NCBI GenBank assembly: GCA_947624335.1
Contig: CANQJX010000106.1
Coordinates: 1 to 6,383 of the forward strand
Reading direction: 5' to 3'
DNA: 6,383 nt
Source: an uncultured Marvinbryantia sp.
GTDB taxonomy: Bacteria; Bacillota; Clostridia; Lachnospirales; Lachnospiraceae
Positions 1 through 6,232 of this stretch are shown here, piece by piece (within the stretch, counting starts at the first letter, position 1; each line of letters opens with the position of its first letter). The position numbers and the translations under genes are program-made. Below the pieces are notes generated by a model. That model was not told where the DNA came from. It saw only the letters and a program-made list of their open reading frames with translations, and did not search any database.

Positions 1-1071
1 CAGCAGGAAGCGGCGGCCGCAAAAAAGAAACGAAGAAGAAGGATCAGAAAAACCGTCTTATTTATTATAGAGATTCTCATTTTGGCGGCCCTTGCCGTCG
101 GATTATACCTGGCGGCGCAGATGTCAAGGATATCTTCCGGCATTCAGTCCATTACGGTAGACGATGTGGAACAGCAGAGCGAGATGGTACAGAAGATACA
201 GGTGCAGCTGCCGGACGAGGTAGAGGAAAAACTTGCCGGTTACTGGAACATTGCGCTGTACGGCGTGGACTCCCGCTATGGCCTTACAAGCGGGCAGGGC
301 GATACGATTATGATAGCCAGCATTAATCGGGACACGAAGGATGTAAAACTGGTTTCGATTTACCGCGACACCTATCTGGACGATACCGCCGGCTCTTATA
401 AGAAAGCGACCGACTGTTACGGCGAGGGCGGTCCGAGCCGTTCAATGAATATGCTGAATAAGAACCTGGACCTGGATATTACGGATTATGTTACGGTCAA
501 CATGAATGTCCTCGCGGAAGTGGTCGACCGGATCGGCGGCGTGCAGGTTTATGTGGATTCCCTGGACGAAGCGACATGGATCAATAATTATCAGAACGAA
601 ACGTCTGAAATTACTAATCGTGAGATCATACCGGTAACCGAAACGGGGCTTTTAACCTTAAACGGGCTTCAGGCAACTTCTTACTGCCGCATCCGCGCAA
701 TCGGGGACGATTACGAGCGCACGGAGCGCCAGCGGGAAGTGCTGATGCAGATTTTGCAGAAATTCCAGTCCAATCCGGCACTGCTTCTGGAAGTGATCGA
801 CGCGCTGTTTGATAATGTAGAGACCAATCTGACGCAGAAGGAGATCATGGATCTGGCGATGAACATTGCGTCCTATCATCTGGTGGAAACAAAGGGATTT
901 CCGTTTGAGAAACAGGCGATGCAGATCAACAACGATATCGTTGCGCCGGTCAATCTGGCGAAGAACGTGACGGAGCTGCACCAGTTCCTCTTTGATAACG
1001 AAGAATATTCACCGTCCGAAACCGTACAGGAGATCAGCAACGAACTGATCAATGCCACCGGTTTGTCGTAA
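1..1071 (+). CDS. LytR-CpsA-Psr (LCP) family cell-wall polymer ligase, 5' end outside window
   Basis: LCP enzymes move a polymer from its undecaprenyl-phosphate carrier onto peptidoglycan (teichoic acids, capsule) at the outer face of the membrane. The frame is open from base 1, so the gene starts left of the window; 356 residues are visible (numbered from base 1). A basic cytoplasmic patch (residues 8-18, KKKRRRRIRK-like) leads into one membrane segment (about 19-40), then an extracellular LCP domain. Family hallmarks are the GVDSR strand (about 88-92), the GQGDTIMIASINRD stretch (about 98-111), YRDT (121-124), the IGGV strand, the LNG..A..Y.R segment, and the Arg/Asp-rich catalytic stretch at 228-245, where R230, R232, D236, D237, R240, R243 and R245 would bind the pyrophosphate lipid. 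A TTG at 82 lies inside the membrane segment and would delete the anchor, so it is not a plausible start. The next gene follows after 18 bp in the same direction, suggesting an envelope operon. Family call is confident; the polymer is unknown. Confidence 0.9.
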   Translation, partial: QQEAAAAKKKRRRRIRKTVLFIIEILILAALAVGLYLAAQMSRISSGIQSITVDDVEQQSEMVQKIQVQLPDEVEEKLAGYWNIALYGVDSRYGLTSGQGDTIMIASINRDTKDVKLVSIYRDTYLDDTAGSYKKATDCYGEGGPSRSMNMLNKNLDLDITDYVTVNMNVLAEVVDRIGGVQVYVDSLDEATWINNYQNETSEITNREIIPVTETGLLTLNGLQATSYCRIRAIGDDYERTERQREVLMQILQKFQSNPALLLEVIDALFDNVETNLTQKEIMDLAMNIASYHLVETKGFPFEKQAMQINNDIVAPVNLAKNVTELHQFLFDNEEYSPSETVQEISNELINATGLS

Positions 1072-1089
1072 ACGGGCAAACAGACAGCC

Positions 1090-2061
1090 ATGATGGAAAA
1101 ACGAACAATATCTGTTATCATTCCGACTTATAAGCCGGACAAGCGATTTGAGCAGTTAATAGAGGGCTTAGAACGCCAGACACAAAGACCCATGCAGATT
1201 CTTGTTATAAATACGGAAGAACCTGCATGGGTGCTTTCGTCTGCACTGAAAGCGAAATTTGAGGCGGGACGGACCGGCAGCGGAATCCCGCTGGCCGTTT
1301 GCCATATCGGCCGGGAGGAATTTGACCACGGCGGCACGCGGGCGGCTGCCGCCGCTATGACAGACGCGGAGATCCTGCTTTTTATGACGCAGGACGCCGT
1401 ACCGGCGGACGAGTATTTGATCGAGCGCCTTGTGCAACGGCTTGGAAACGGGGACGGCGAAACGGTAGCGGCAGCGTATGCCAGGCAGCTTCCGGCCGAA
1501 GACTGCCATTTTCTGGAGCGTTATACCAGAACCTTCAACTATCCGGCGCAAAGCGTGGTCAGGTCGCAAAAGGATCTGCCGCGTCTTGGGATTAAAACGT
1601 ATCTGTGTTCCAATGTCTGCGCCGCTTATGTGCGCAGAGCTTATGAAAAAATGGGCGGTTTTGAAAAGCAGATTATTTTTAATGAAGACATGGTATTAGC
1701 GGCGCGCCTGATCAAAGCGGGATACCGTATCGCTTACGAGGCGGACGCTCAGGTGATCCATTCCCATAATTACAGCGGCGCGCAGCAATTTCACAGGAAT
1801 TTTGATCTTGCGGTATCGCAGGCGGATTATCCGGAAATTTTTGGGCAGGTCCGTTCGGAGAGCGAAGGAATACGTCTGGTAAAGGATACGGCCCGGTATC
1901 TGATGAAAAACGGACGTTTTTATCTGCTCCCGAAGCTGATCTGGCAGAGCGGCTGCAAGTATCTGGGCTATTTTGCCGGGAAGCATTACCGCCGGCTGCC
2001 GGCGGCATGGGTGCGCTGGTGTTCTATGAACAGAAATTTTTGGAAAAACAAACTTTTTTAA
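1090..2061 (+). CDS. Family 2 glycosyltransferase, rhamnosyltransferase-like
   Basis: This is a likely cytoplasmic or membrane-associated GT-A enzyme adding a sugar from a nucleotide donor during surface polysaccharide synthesis. The 323 residues open with the GT2 strand ISVIIPTYKPD (7-17). They continue with FDHGGTR (78-84), typical of the rhamnosyltransferase-like branch, and TQDAVP (100-105), where D102 sits at the DXD-type metal and nucleotide position. Later come ARQLP..D...ERY (about 131-145), a NEDM acceptor-site motif (198-201) with the probable catalytic acid, and HSHNYS (214-219). The C-terminal 60 residues are basic and aromatic and may contact the membrane. There are two adjacent ATGs (1090, 1093) and no clear Shine-Dalgarno; an in-frame TAA at 1069-1071 prevents a longer start. 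The gap to the LCP gene is 18 bp, so expression probably depends on translational coupling. No terminator is convincing after it. The sugar and acceptor cannot be told from sequence. Confidence 0.88.
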   Translation: MMEKRTISVIIPTYKPDKRFEQLIEGLERQTQRPMQILVINTEEPAWVLSSALKAKFEAGRTGSGIPLAVCHIGREEFDHGGTRAAAAAMTDAEILLFMTQDAVPADEYLIERLVQRLGNGDGETVAAAYARQLPAEDCHFLERYTRTFNYPAQSVVRSQKDLPRLGIKTYLCSNVCAAYVRRAYEKMGGFEKQIIFNEDMVLAARLIKAGYRIAYEADAQVIHSHNYSGAQQFHRNFDLAVSQADYPEIFGQVRSESEGIRLVKDTARYLMKNGRFYLLPKLIWQSGCKYLGYFAGKHYRRLPAAWVRWCSMNRNFWKNKLF

Positions 2062-2070
2062 AATTATAGT

Positions 2071-2088
2071 CACAAATTGAACACAAAT
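2071..2088 (+). promoter_or_regulatory. 11-bp-phased direct repeat upstream of htrA, candidate response-regulator box
   Basis: Two exact copies of CACAAAT lie at 2071-2077 and 2082-2088, separated by TGAA, giving a repeat period of 11 bp. This one-helical-turn tandem arrangement (7-bp half-site plus 4-bp spacer) is how OmpR/PhoB-family response regulators bind. In Bacillus subtilis, htrA-type genes are controlled by the CssRS two-component system of this family. The repeat overlaps the -35 region and a possible -35 hexamer, TTGAAC (2077-2082). Regulator identity is inferred. Confidence 0.5.
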
Positions 2089-2090
2089 GC

Positions 2091-2105
2091 CTGTTAAGAT
2101 AACAG
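2091..2105 (+). promoter_or_regulatory. htrA promoter -10 region embedded in a perfect dyad
   Basis: CTGTTA (2091-2096) and TAACAG (2100-2105) form a perfect 6-bp inverted repeat around AGA. The same bases hold an extended -10-like element, TG-T-TAAGAT (2092-2100), or alternatively GATAAC (2098-2103) at 15 bp from TTGAAC. Transcription would begin near 2107-2112, giving a short leader before the ribosome binding site AGAAGGA (2121-2127). Neither -10 reading is strong on its own, which would fit a promoter that needs an activator. The exact promoter is uncertain. Confidence 0.42.
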
Positions 2106-2134
2106 CAATGAAAACAAGAAAGAAGGAATGACCT

Positions 2135-3490
2135 ATGAGAAACCATAAACGTTTTGGAATTTTCGCCGCAGTTCTGACGACGGCATGCGTGCTGGGGGTG
2201 ACGGCATACGGATTCGGAAATACAGAGAAGGAAGAAAGAGATCCGGAACGCATCACCTTGGATTCCGCAATTAATTTAAACGGGGACGCTATGCTGGATG
2301 AGACCTCTTTGCTGGAAACGGAAACAACGGATGTGCAGGAGACGGCCGTGCAGGGGCTGCCGAATGTACAGAAGGTCGCAAAGGATGTGATGCCGGCAAT
2401 CGTCGCCATCACGCAGGTGGGCACCAAAGACATGAATTATTTCGGCAGAGTTTATGAGGTAGAGACGGAAGGAAGCGGTTCCGGCATTATTGTGGCAAAG
2501 AGCGACGACGAACTGCTGATCGCGACCAACAACCATGTGGTAGCGGATTCCAAAGAATTGACGGTATGCTTCAGCGTGGATGTTGACGAGGAAGACGAAG
2601 ACAAGCTGCTGGCTCCGGCGCTGATCAAGGGTACGGATTCTTCCATGGATCTGGCGGTGGTTGCCGTAAAACTGGAAGATATCGACAAAGAAATCCTGGA
2701 TAAGATTGCCATTGTACAGTTGGGCGATTCCGACAGCATGCAGGTCGGCGAATGGGTAGTGGCAATCGGAAACGCGATGGGCTATGGACAGTCGGTGACG
2801 GCGGGCGTAGTCAGCGCCCTGAACCGTGAAGTGACGGTTGATACCGGAAGCGGCATTGTAACCAACAATATGATCCAGACAGATGCGGCGATCAACTTTG
2901 GCAACAGCGGAGGCGCCCTGCTGGATATGAACGGAAGGCTGGTCGGCATTAACTCCGTGAAGGCTACGGTAAGCTATGTGGAAGGCATGGGATATGCAAT
3001 TCCGATCAATACGGCAAAACCGATCATTGAGGATCTGATGAACGAGACGACCAGAAGCAAAGTAGACGAAGACAAAGCGGGAGCGCTCGGCATACAGGTA
3101 AGAGATGTTTCCGCGGAAGCGCAGCAGCTTTATAACGTGCCGTCCGGAGCGCTGGTATACGGCCTGACAAGAGACAGCGCGGCGGAAAAAGCGGGCGTTT
3201 GCGAAGGCGATATTATCACAAAGCTGGATAAGACCAATATTTCGACCAGAAAAGAGCTGATAGACCGTCTGCAGTACTATGAGGCAGGAGAAACCGTGCT
3301 GGTTACCCTGCTCAGATTTGAGGAAGGCGGCGGTTATGTCGAAAAACAGATCGAGGTTACCCTGGGAAAGAAGTCGGATCTTCTGGAGCAGGATCAGGAC
3401 GACGAGGACGTCCCCGCGGACGACGATTATTATGACGATGACAGCCGGGGATATGGCCTGGAAGACTTTTTTGAAGGATTTGGATTTTAA
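2135..3490 (+). CDS. htrA: HtrA/DegP-like membrane-anchored serine protease with one PDZ domain
   Basis: This is a surface quality-control protease or chaperone that degrades misfolded exported proteins. The start is supported by AGAAGGA seven bases upstream. Of 451 residues, 7-28 form a signal anchor (or a signal peptide with possible cleavage after the VTA at 22-24); 29-75 is an acidic, Thr-rich linker; about 80-303 is a trypsin-like S1C domain with the full triad H134 (in TNNHVV), D172 (in SSMDLAVV) and S258 (in GNSGGALL); and about 315-411 is one PDZ domain. An acidic insertion (149-157) precedes the Asp motif. Residues 415-451 form an Asp- and aromatic-rich tail ending in FFEGFGF, beyond the usual end of the fold. 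One PDZ and an N-terminal anchor match Gram-positive HtrA rather than proteobacterial DegP, which has two. The gene has its own promoter region and a strong terminator, so it is probably monocistronic. The catalytic residues are all present, so it should be active. Confidence 0.95.
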   Translation: MRNHKRFGIFAAVLTTACVLGVTAYGFGNTEKEERDPERITLDSAINLNGDAMLDETSLLETETTDVQETAVQGLPNVQKVAKDVMPAIVAITQVGTKDMNYFGRVYEVETEGSGSGIIVAKSDDELLIATNNHVVADSKELTVCFSVDVDEEDEDKLLAPALIKGTDSSMDLAVVAVKLEDIDKEILDKIAIVQLGDSDSMQVGEWVVAIGNAMGYGQSVTAGVVSALNREVTVDTGSGIVTNNMIQTDAAINFGNSGGALLDMNGRLVGINSVKATVSYVEGMGYAIPINTAKPIIEDLMNETTRSKVDEDKAGALGIQVRDVSAEAQQLYNVPSGALVYGLTRDSAAEKAGVCEGDIITKLDKTNISTRKELIDRLQYYEAGETVLVTLLRFEEGGGYVEKQIEVTLGKKSDLLEQDQDDEDVPADDDYYDDDSRGYGLEDFFEGFGF

Positions 3491-3494
3491 GAAA

Positions 3495-3531
3495 AATATC
3501 CGGTATGCACGGCATACCGGATATTCTTTTT
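3495..3531 (+). terminator. Strong intrinsic terminator of htrA
   Basis: A perfect 14-bp stem (3495-3508 with 3512-3525, core ATATCCGGTATGC) closes a 3-nt ACG loop and is followed by C and a run of five T (3527-3531). It begins four bases after the htrA stop codon. An A run precedes the stem, so the hairpin could also stop transcription from the other strand, but no converging gene is present. It separates htrA from the clpX-rpoD unit. Confidence 0.92.
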
Positions 3532-3542
3532 GAAAACTATTC

Positions 3543-3571
3543 TTGTACAAAATCATATCCTGTGGTATCAT
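3543..3571 (+). promoter_or_regulatory. Candidate sigma-A promoter for the clpX-rpoD unit (extended -10)
   Basis: TATCAT (3566-3571) matches five of six bases of the TATAAT consensus and is preceded by TG at 3563-3564, forming an extended -10. A weak -35, TTGTAC (3543-3548), lies 17 bp upstream. Transcription would start near 3578, about 50 nt before the GTG start. It directly follows the htrA terminator, as expected for a new unit. The -10 is overlapped by an inverted repeat, ATCAT-GCTT-ATGAT (3567-3580), which could be an operator. Confidence 0.6.
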
Positions 3572-3616
3572 GCTTATGATGGGTGTGCTATGCAGATTTT
3601 GTGTGCGTACGCAGAA

Positions 3617-3631
3617 GAGGGGGATTTTGTG
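3617..3631 (+). promoter_or_regulatory. Ribosome binding site that fixes the clpX start at GTG 3629
   Basis: GAGGGGG (3617-3623) lies 5 nt before GTG at 3629. Upstream in-frame alternatives are worse. TTG at 3530 sits in the T-run of the htrA terminator and upstream of the promoter, and ATG at 3590 would be only about 12 nt from the predicted transcript start. The residues added by those starts (such as LWYHAYDGCAMQ) do not look like a ClpX N-terminus. Confidence 0.75.
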
Positions 3632-5026
3632 TCAGAAGAAAAAGAATCTTTATCCGAAGAAGTAAAAAAAGAAGACGATTATGAAAAGATTTGTTATATC
3701 TGCCACCGTCCGGAAAGCAAAGCGGGTAAGATGATTGAATTGATGAACCATATTACGATCTGCCCGGACTGTCTTCAGAAATCATTTGACAGCATGAGCC
3801 GTCTGGACGCGGACACCTATAAGGAACTGGCGGAATTGTCCAAACGGTTTCCCAATATGCAGATGATCCATCTGTCGGATATTCCGGACGAAATTCCGAA
3901 GCGGCAGCGCGTAAAAAAGAAAAAGGAGCAGGCTAAGGAGGCGAAGGTTTTTGACATCAAATCCATTCCCGCCCCGCATAAGATTAAAGAAAGCCTGGAC
4001 GAGTACATCATCGGGCAGGAACATGCGAAAAAAGTGCTTTCCGTGGGCGTTTACAATCACTACAAGAGAGTGGCTTCCGGCACAATGGACGAGATCGAAA
4101 TAGAAAAATCCAATATGCTGATGATCGGCCCGACCGGCTGCGGAAAGACCTATCTGGTAAAAACGCTTGCGAAGCTTTTGGACGTGCCTCTGGCAATCGC
4201 GGACGCCACTTCGCTGACGGAAGCCGGCTACATCGGCGACGATATTGAAAGCGTTGTGACAAAACTTCTGGCGGCGGCCGACAACGACGTTGAAAAAGCG
4301 GAACACGGCATTATTTTTATCGACGAGATTGATAAAATCGCCAAAAAGAAAAATACAAATCAAAGAGACGTAAGCGGGAAATCCGTTCAGCAGGGAATGC
4401 TGAAGCTGCTGGAAGGCAGCGAGGTGGAGGTTCCGGTGGGGGCAAGCAGCAAAAACGCGATGGTTCCGCTGGAAACCGTAAACACGCGCAATATCTTGTT
4501 CATTTGCGGCGGCGCGTTTCCGGGACTGGAGGATATTATCAAAGAACGGCTGAATCAACAGGCATCCATCGGCTTTCGCGCGGACCTGAAAGACAAATAT
4601 GACGACGACCTGGACATTTTGGAGGAAGTAACCATAGAGGACATCCGCAAATTTGGGATGATCCCGGAGTTTATCGGGCGTCTGCCGATCATATTTGCCT
4701 TGCACGGGCTGACGAAGAATATGCTGGTGCAGATTCTGAAGGAGCCGAAGAACGCAATCCTGAAACAGTACCAGAAACTGCTGGCGCTGGATGGAGTGCA
4801 ACTGGAGTTTGAGGAAGCGGCGCTGGAGGCGATTGCGGAAAAGGCGCAGGAGAAAAAGACGGGGGCAAGGGCCCTGCGGGCGATCATTGAAGAAATTATG
4901 CTGGATATTATGTATGAAATTCCCAAAGATGACAATATTGGTAAAGTAACCATTACCAGGGAATATGTCGAGCATACCGGAGGTCCGCTGATTACCCTGA
5001 GAGGAGATTTGGTAGTTTATGGATGA
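3629..5026 (+). CDS. clpX: Divergent ClpX-family AAA+ protein unfoldase, probably a ClpX paralog
   Basis: ClpX hexamers unfold proteins using ATP and feed them to ClpP, or remodel complexes alone. The 465 residues (from GTG 3629) hold an N-terminal zinc-binding module with two CxxC pairs (C22/C25, C45/C48) and a long Lys-rich linker (about 91-105). The AAA+ core follows: LDEYIIGQ (123-130), Walker A GPTGCGKT (167-174), pore-1 loop GYIG (200-203; usually GYVG), Walker B IIFIDE (228-233), RDVSG pore-2 region (246-250), sensor-1 TRNILF (286-291), the ClpP-docking tripeptide IGF (314-316), arginine finger R351 in EFIGRLP, and sensor-2 R414 in TGAR. Odd points are that the usual RKH loop (GGRKHP) is replaced by GASSKNAMVP (271-280), the zinc module differs from the usual CSFCGKSQ form, and the protein is about 40 residues longer than E. 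coli ClpX. clpP is not adjacent. It overlaps rpoD by 8 bp. All ATPase residues are intact; substrate choice probably differs from canonical ClpX. Confidence 0.87.
   Translation: MSEEKESLSEEVKKEDDYEKICYICHRPESKAGKMIELMNHITICPDCLQKSFDSMSRLDADTYKELAELSKRFPNMQMIHLSDIPDEIPKRQRVKKKKEQAKEAKVFDIKSIPAPHKIKESLDEYIIGQEHAKKVLSVGVYNHYKRVASGTMDEIEIEKSNMLMIGPTGCGKTYLVKTLAKLLDVPLAIADATSLTEAGYIGDDIESVVTKLLAAADNDVEKAEHGIIFIDEIDKIAKKKNTNQRDVSGKSVQQGMLKLLEGSEVEVPVGASSKNAMVPLETVNTRNILFICGGAFPGLEDIIKERLNQQASIGFRADLKDKYDDDLDILEEVTIEDIRKFGMIPEFIGRLPIIFALHGLTKNMLVQILKEPKNAILKQYQKLLALDGVQLEFEEAALEAIAEKAQEKKTGARALRAIIEEIMLDIMYEIPKDDNIGKVTITREYVEHTGGPLITLRGDLVVYG
5002..5026 (+). promoter_or_regulatory. Translational coupling site between clpX and rpoD
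   Basis: The rpoD ATG (5019-5021) lies inside the last codons of clpX, whose TGA is at 5024-5026, giving an 8-bp overlap. The nearest Shine-Dalgarno, AGGAG (5002-5006), is 12 nt upstream, longer than the ideal 5-9 nt, so ribosomes finishing clpX probably assist rpoD initiation. A second in-frame ATG at 5028 is farther still. No separate rpoD promoter was recognised in the end of clpX. Confidence 0.6.
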
Positions 5027-6143
5027 GATGCAGGAACAGTTTACAAAGATACTGGAGGACTTGCTGGCAAGCGCAAAGACAAAAAAGAATATGCTGACCT
5101 ACAAGGAAGTCAACGACGCATTTGCGGGCATACAGATTTCCGAGGAAAAGATGGACTTTGTCTTTGAGTATCTGGAAAAGAATAATGTTGACGTGCTGCA
5201 GGAGGACAGCGCCGACGAAACGGCCGAGCTCCTTCTGGATAACGACGACGAAATTCTTCTGGACGATGAGGGAGACGTAGAGATCATCGAGGACGCGGAC
5301 GTTCTGGAAGGCGTCAGCACGGAAGATCCGGTGCGCATGTACCTGAAAGAGATCGGAAATGTCCCGCTGCTTTCCACGGAGGAAGAGGTAGCGCTTGCAA
5401 AGCGCGTGGAAGAAGGCGACGAGTCGGCAAAAAAACAGTTGATCGAAGCAAATCTCCGTCTGGTGGTAAGTATCGCCAAAAAATATGTCGGCAGAGGGAT
5501 GCCGTTTCTGGATTTAATCCAGGAGGGTAATATGGGACTGATGAAAGCGGTGGACAAGTTTGACTATGCCAAGGGCTTTAAATTCAGTACTTACGCTACC
5601 TGGTGGATCCGCCAGGCGATTACGAGGGGTATCGCGGATACGGGAAGGACGATCCGCGTCCCGGTGCATATGGTGGAGACGATCAATAAGACGCTGCGTA
5701 TGACCAGGACGCTCCTGCAGGAGCTTGGACGGGAACCGACGCCGGAAGAAGTGGCGGACCGCCTTGGCGTGCCGGTATCGCGCGTGCGGGAAGTGCTGAA
5801 GATTTCCCGCGATCCGGTGTCCTTGGACACCCCGATCGGAGAAGAAGACGACAGCCATTTGGGCGATTTTATCGAGGACGATTCCGCGCTTTCCCCGGCG
5901 GATTCGGCGGCGTTTTCCATGCTGCGGGAGGAACTGGAAACCGCCCTGGAATCCCTGACAGACCGGGAGCGTCAGGTTGTGCAGCTCCGTTTCGGGCTGG
6001 TTGACGGCAGGGCGAGAACGCTGGAGGAAGTCGGGAAGGAGTTTAACGTCACCCGTGAACGCATCCGGCAGATTGAGGCGAAAGCCCTGCGCAAGCTGCG
6101 CCATCCGTCCAGAAGCAAACGTCTGAAGGATTTTCTGATCTGA
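5019..6143 (+). CDS. rpoD: Primary RNA polymerase sigma factor, SigA/RpoD type
   Basis: This is the vegetative sigma-70 that directs core RNA polymerase to TTGACA/TATAAT promoters. At 374 residues it matches the short Gram-positive SigA form. Order: region 1.1 (1-60); an acidic spacer (62-98); region 1.2 (about 102-132, EDPVRMYLKEIG); region 2 (about 139-212), with the core-binding and melting segment NLRLVVSIAKKYVGRG and the -10-reading STYATWWIRQAI; region 3 (about 213-300), opening with IRVPVHM and including LGREPTPEEVADRLGV and the DSHLGDFIED 3.2 finger; and region 4 (about 301-374), where TLEEVGKEFNVTRERIRQIE and ALRKLRHPSRS form the -35 helix-turn-helix. These signatures mark a group 1 sigma, not a sporulation or ECF sigma. 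The gene overlaps clpX by 8 bp and ends at a terminator. In many Firmicutes rpoD follows dnaG instead, so this context is unusual; a second rpoD elsewhere cannot be excluded. Confidence 0.95.
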   Translation: MDEMQEQFTKILEDLLASAKTKKNMLTYKEVNDAFAGIQISEEKMDFVFEYLEKNNVDVLQEDSADETAELLLDNDDEILLDDEGDVEIIEDADVLEGVSTEDPVRMYLKEIGNVPLLSTEEEVALAKRVEEGDESAKKQLIEANLRLVVSIAKKYVGRGMPFLDLIQEGNMGLMKAVDKFDYAKGFKFSTYATWWIRQAITRGIADTGRTIRVPVHMVETINKTLRMTRTLLQELGREPTPEEVADRLGVPVSRVREVLKISRDPVSLDTPIGEEDDSHLGDFIEDDSALSPADSAAFSMLREELETALESLTDRERQVVQLRFGLVDGRARTLEEVGKEFNVTRERIRQIEAKALRKLRHPSRSKRLKDFLI

Positions 6144-6161
6144 AAAAGAGAGACAGGTATG

Positions 6162-6197
6162 AGTGAGTGCCGGTTGCATAACCGCACTCACTTTTTT
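6162..6197 (+). terminator. Intrinsic terminator of the clpX-rpoD unit
   Basis: Starting 18 bp after the rpoD stop, AGTGAGTG (6162-6169) and CGGTT (6171-6175) pair with AACCG (6180-6184) and CACTCACT (6185-6192). One C is bulged at 6170 and the loop is GCAT. The stem is about 13 bp and merges into a run of six T (6192-6197). Confidence 0.88.
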
Positions 6198-6232
6198 CAT
6201 ATACTGTAAAAAGATATTCAGGAGAAACGGGT

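Noticed and set aside
82..84. TTG as start of the LCP gene
   Set aside because: The frame is open to base 1, and a start here would remove the basic patch and half of the membrane anchor that LCP proteins need.
2035..2066. A/T-only hairpin with a T run at the end of the glycosyltransferase gene, as a terminator
   Set aside because: The possible stem contains no G-C pairs and has an internal loop, so it is too weak to call. Transcription from upstream may continue into htrA.
3495..3525. Perfect 14-bp palindrome as an operator or attachment site
   Set aside because: Its position right after a stop codon, tight 3-nt loop and following T run make an intrinsic terminator the simplest explanation.
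2276..3571. 431-codon open frame on the minus strand opposite htrA
   Set aside because: Its translation is rich in Arg, His, Gln and Ile with no domain pattern, and it lies wholly against a gene with an intact catalytic triad. It begins in the htrA terminator region and has no convincing ribosome binding site. It is a shadow of codon bias.
3782..4975. 397-codon open frame on the minus strand opposite clpX
   Set aside because: Phe/Arg/His/Gln-rich antisense shadow of a well-conserved AAA+ gene, with no recognisable motif.
6198..6205. CATATACT as a sigma-E or sigma-K sporulation -10 for the last gene
   Set aside because: No matching -35 element lies at the right spacing, and the region overlaps the rpoD terminator. 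The resemblance is too loose.
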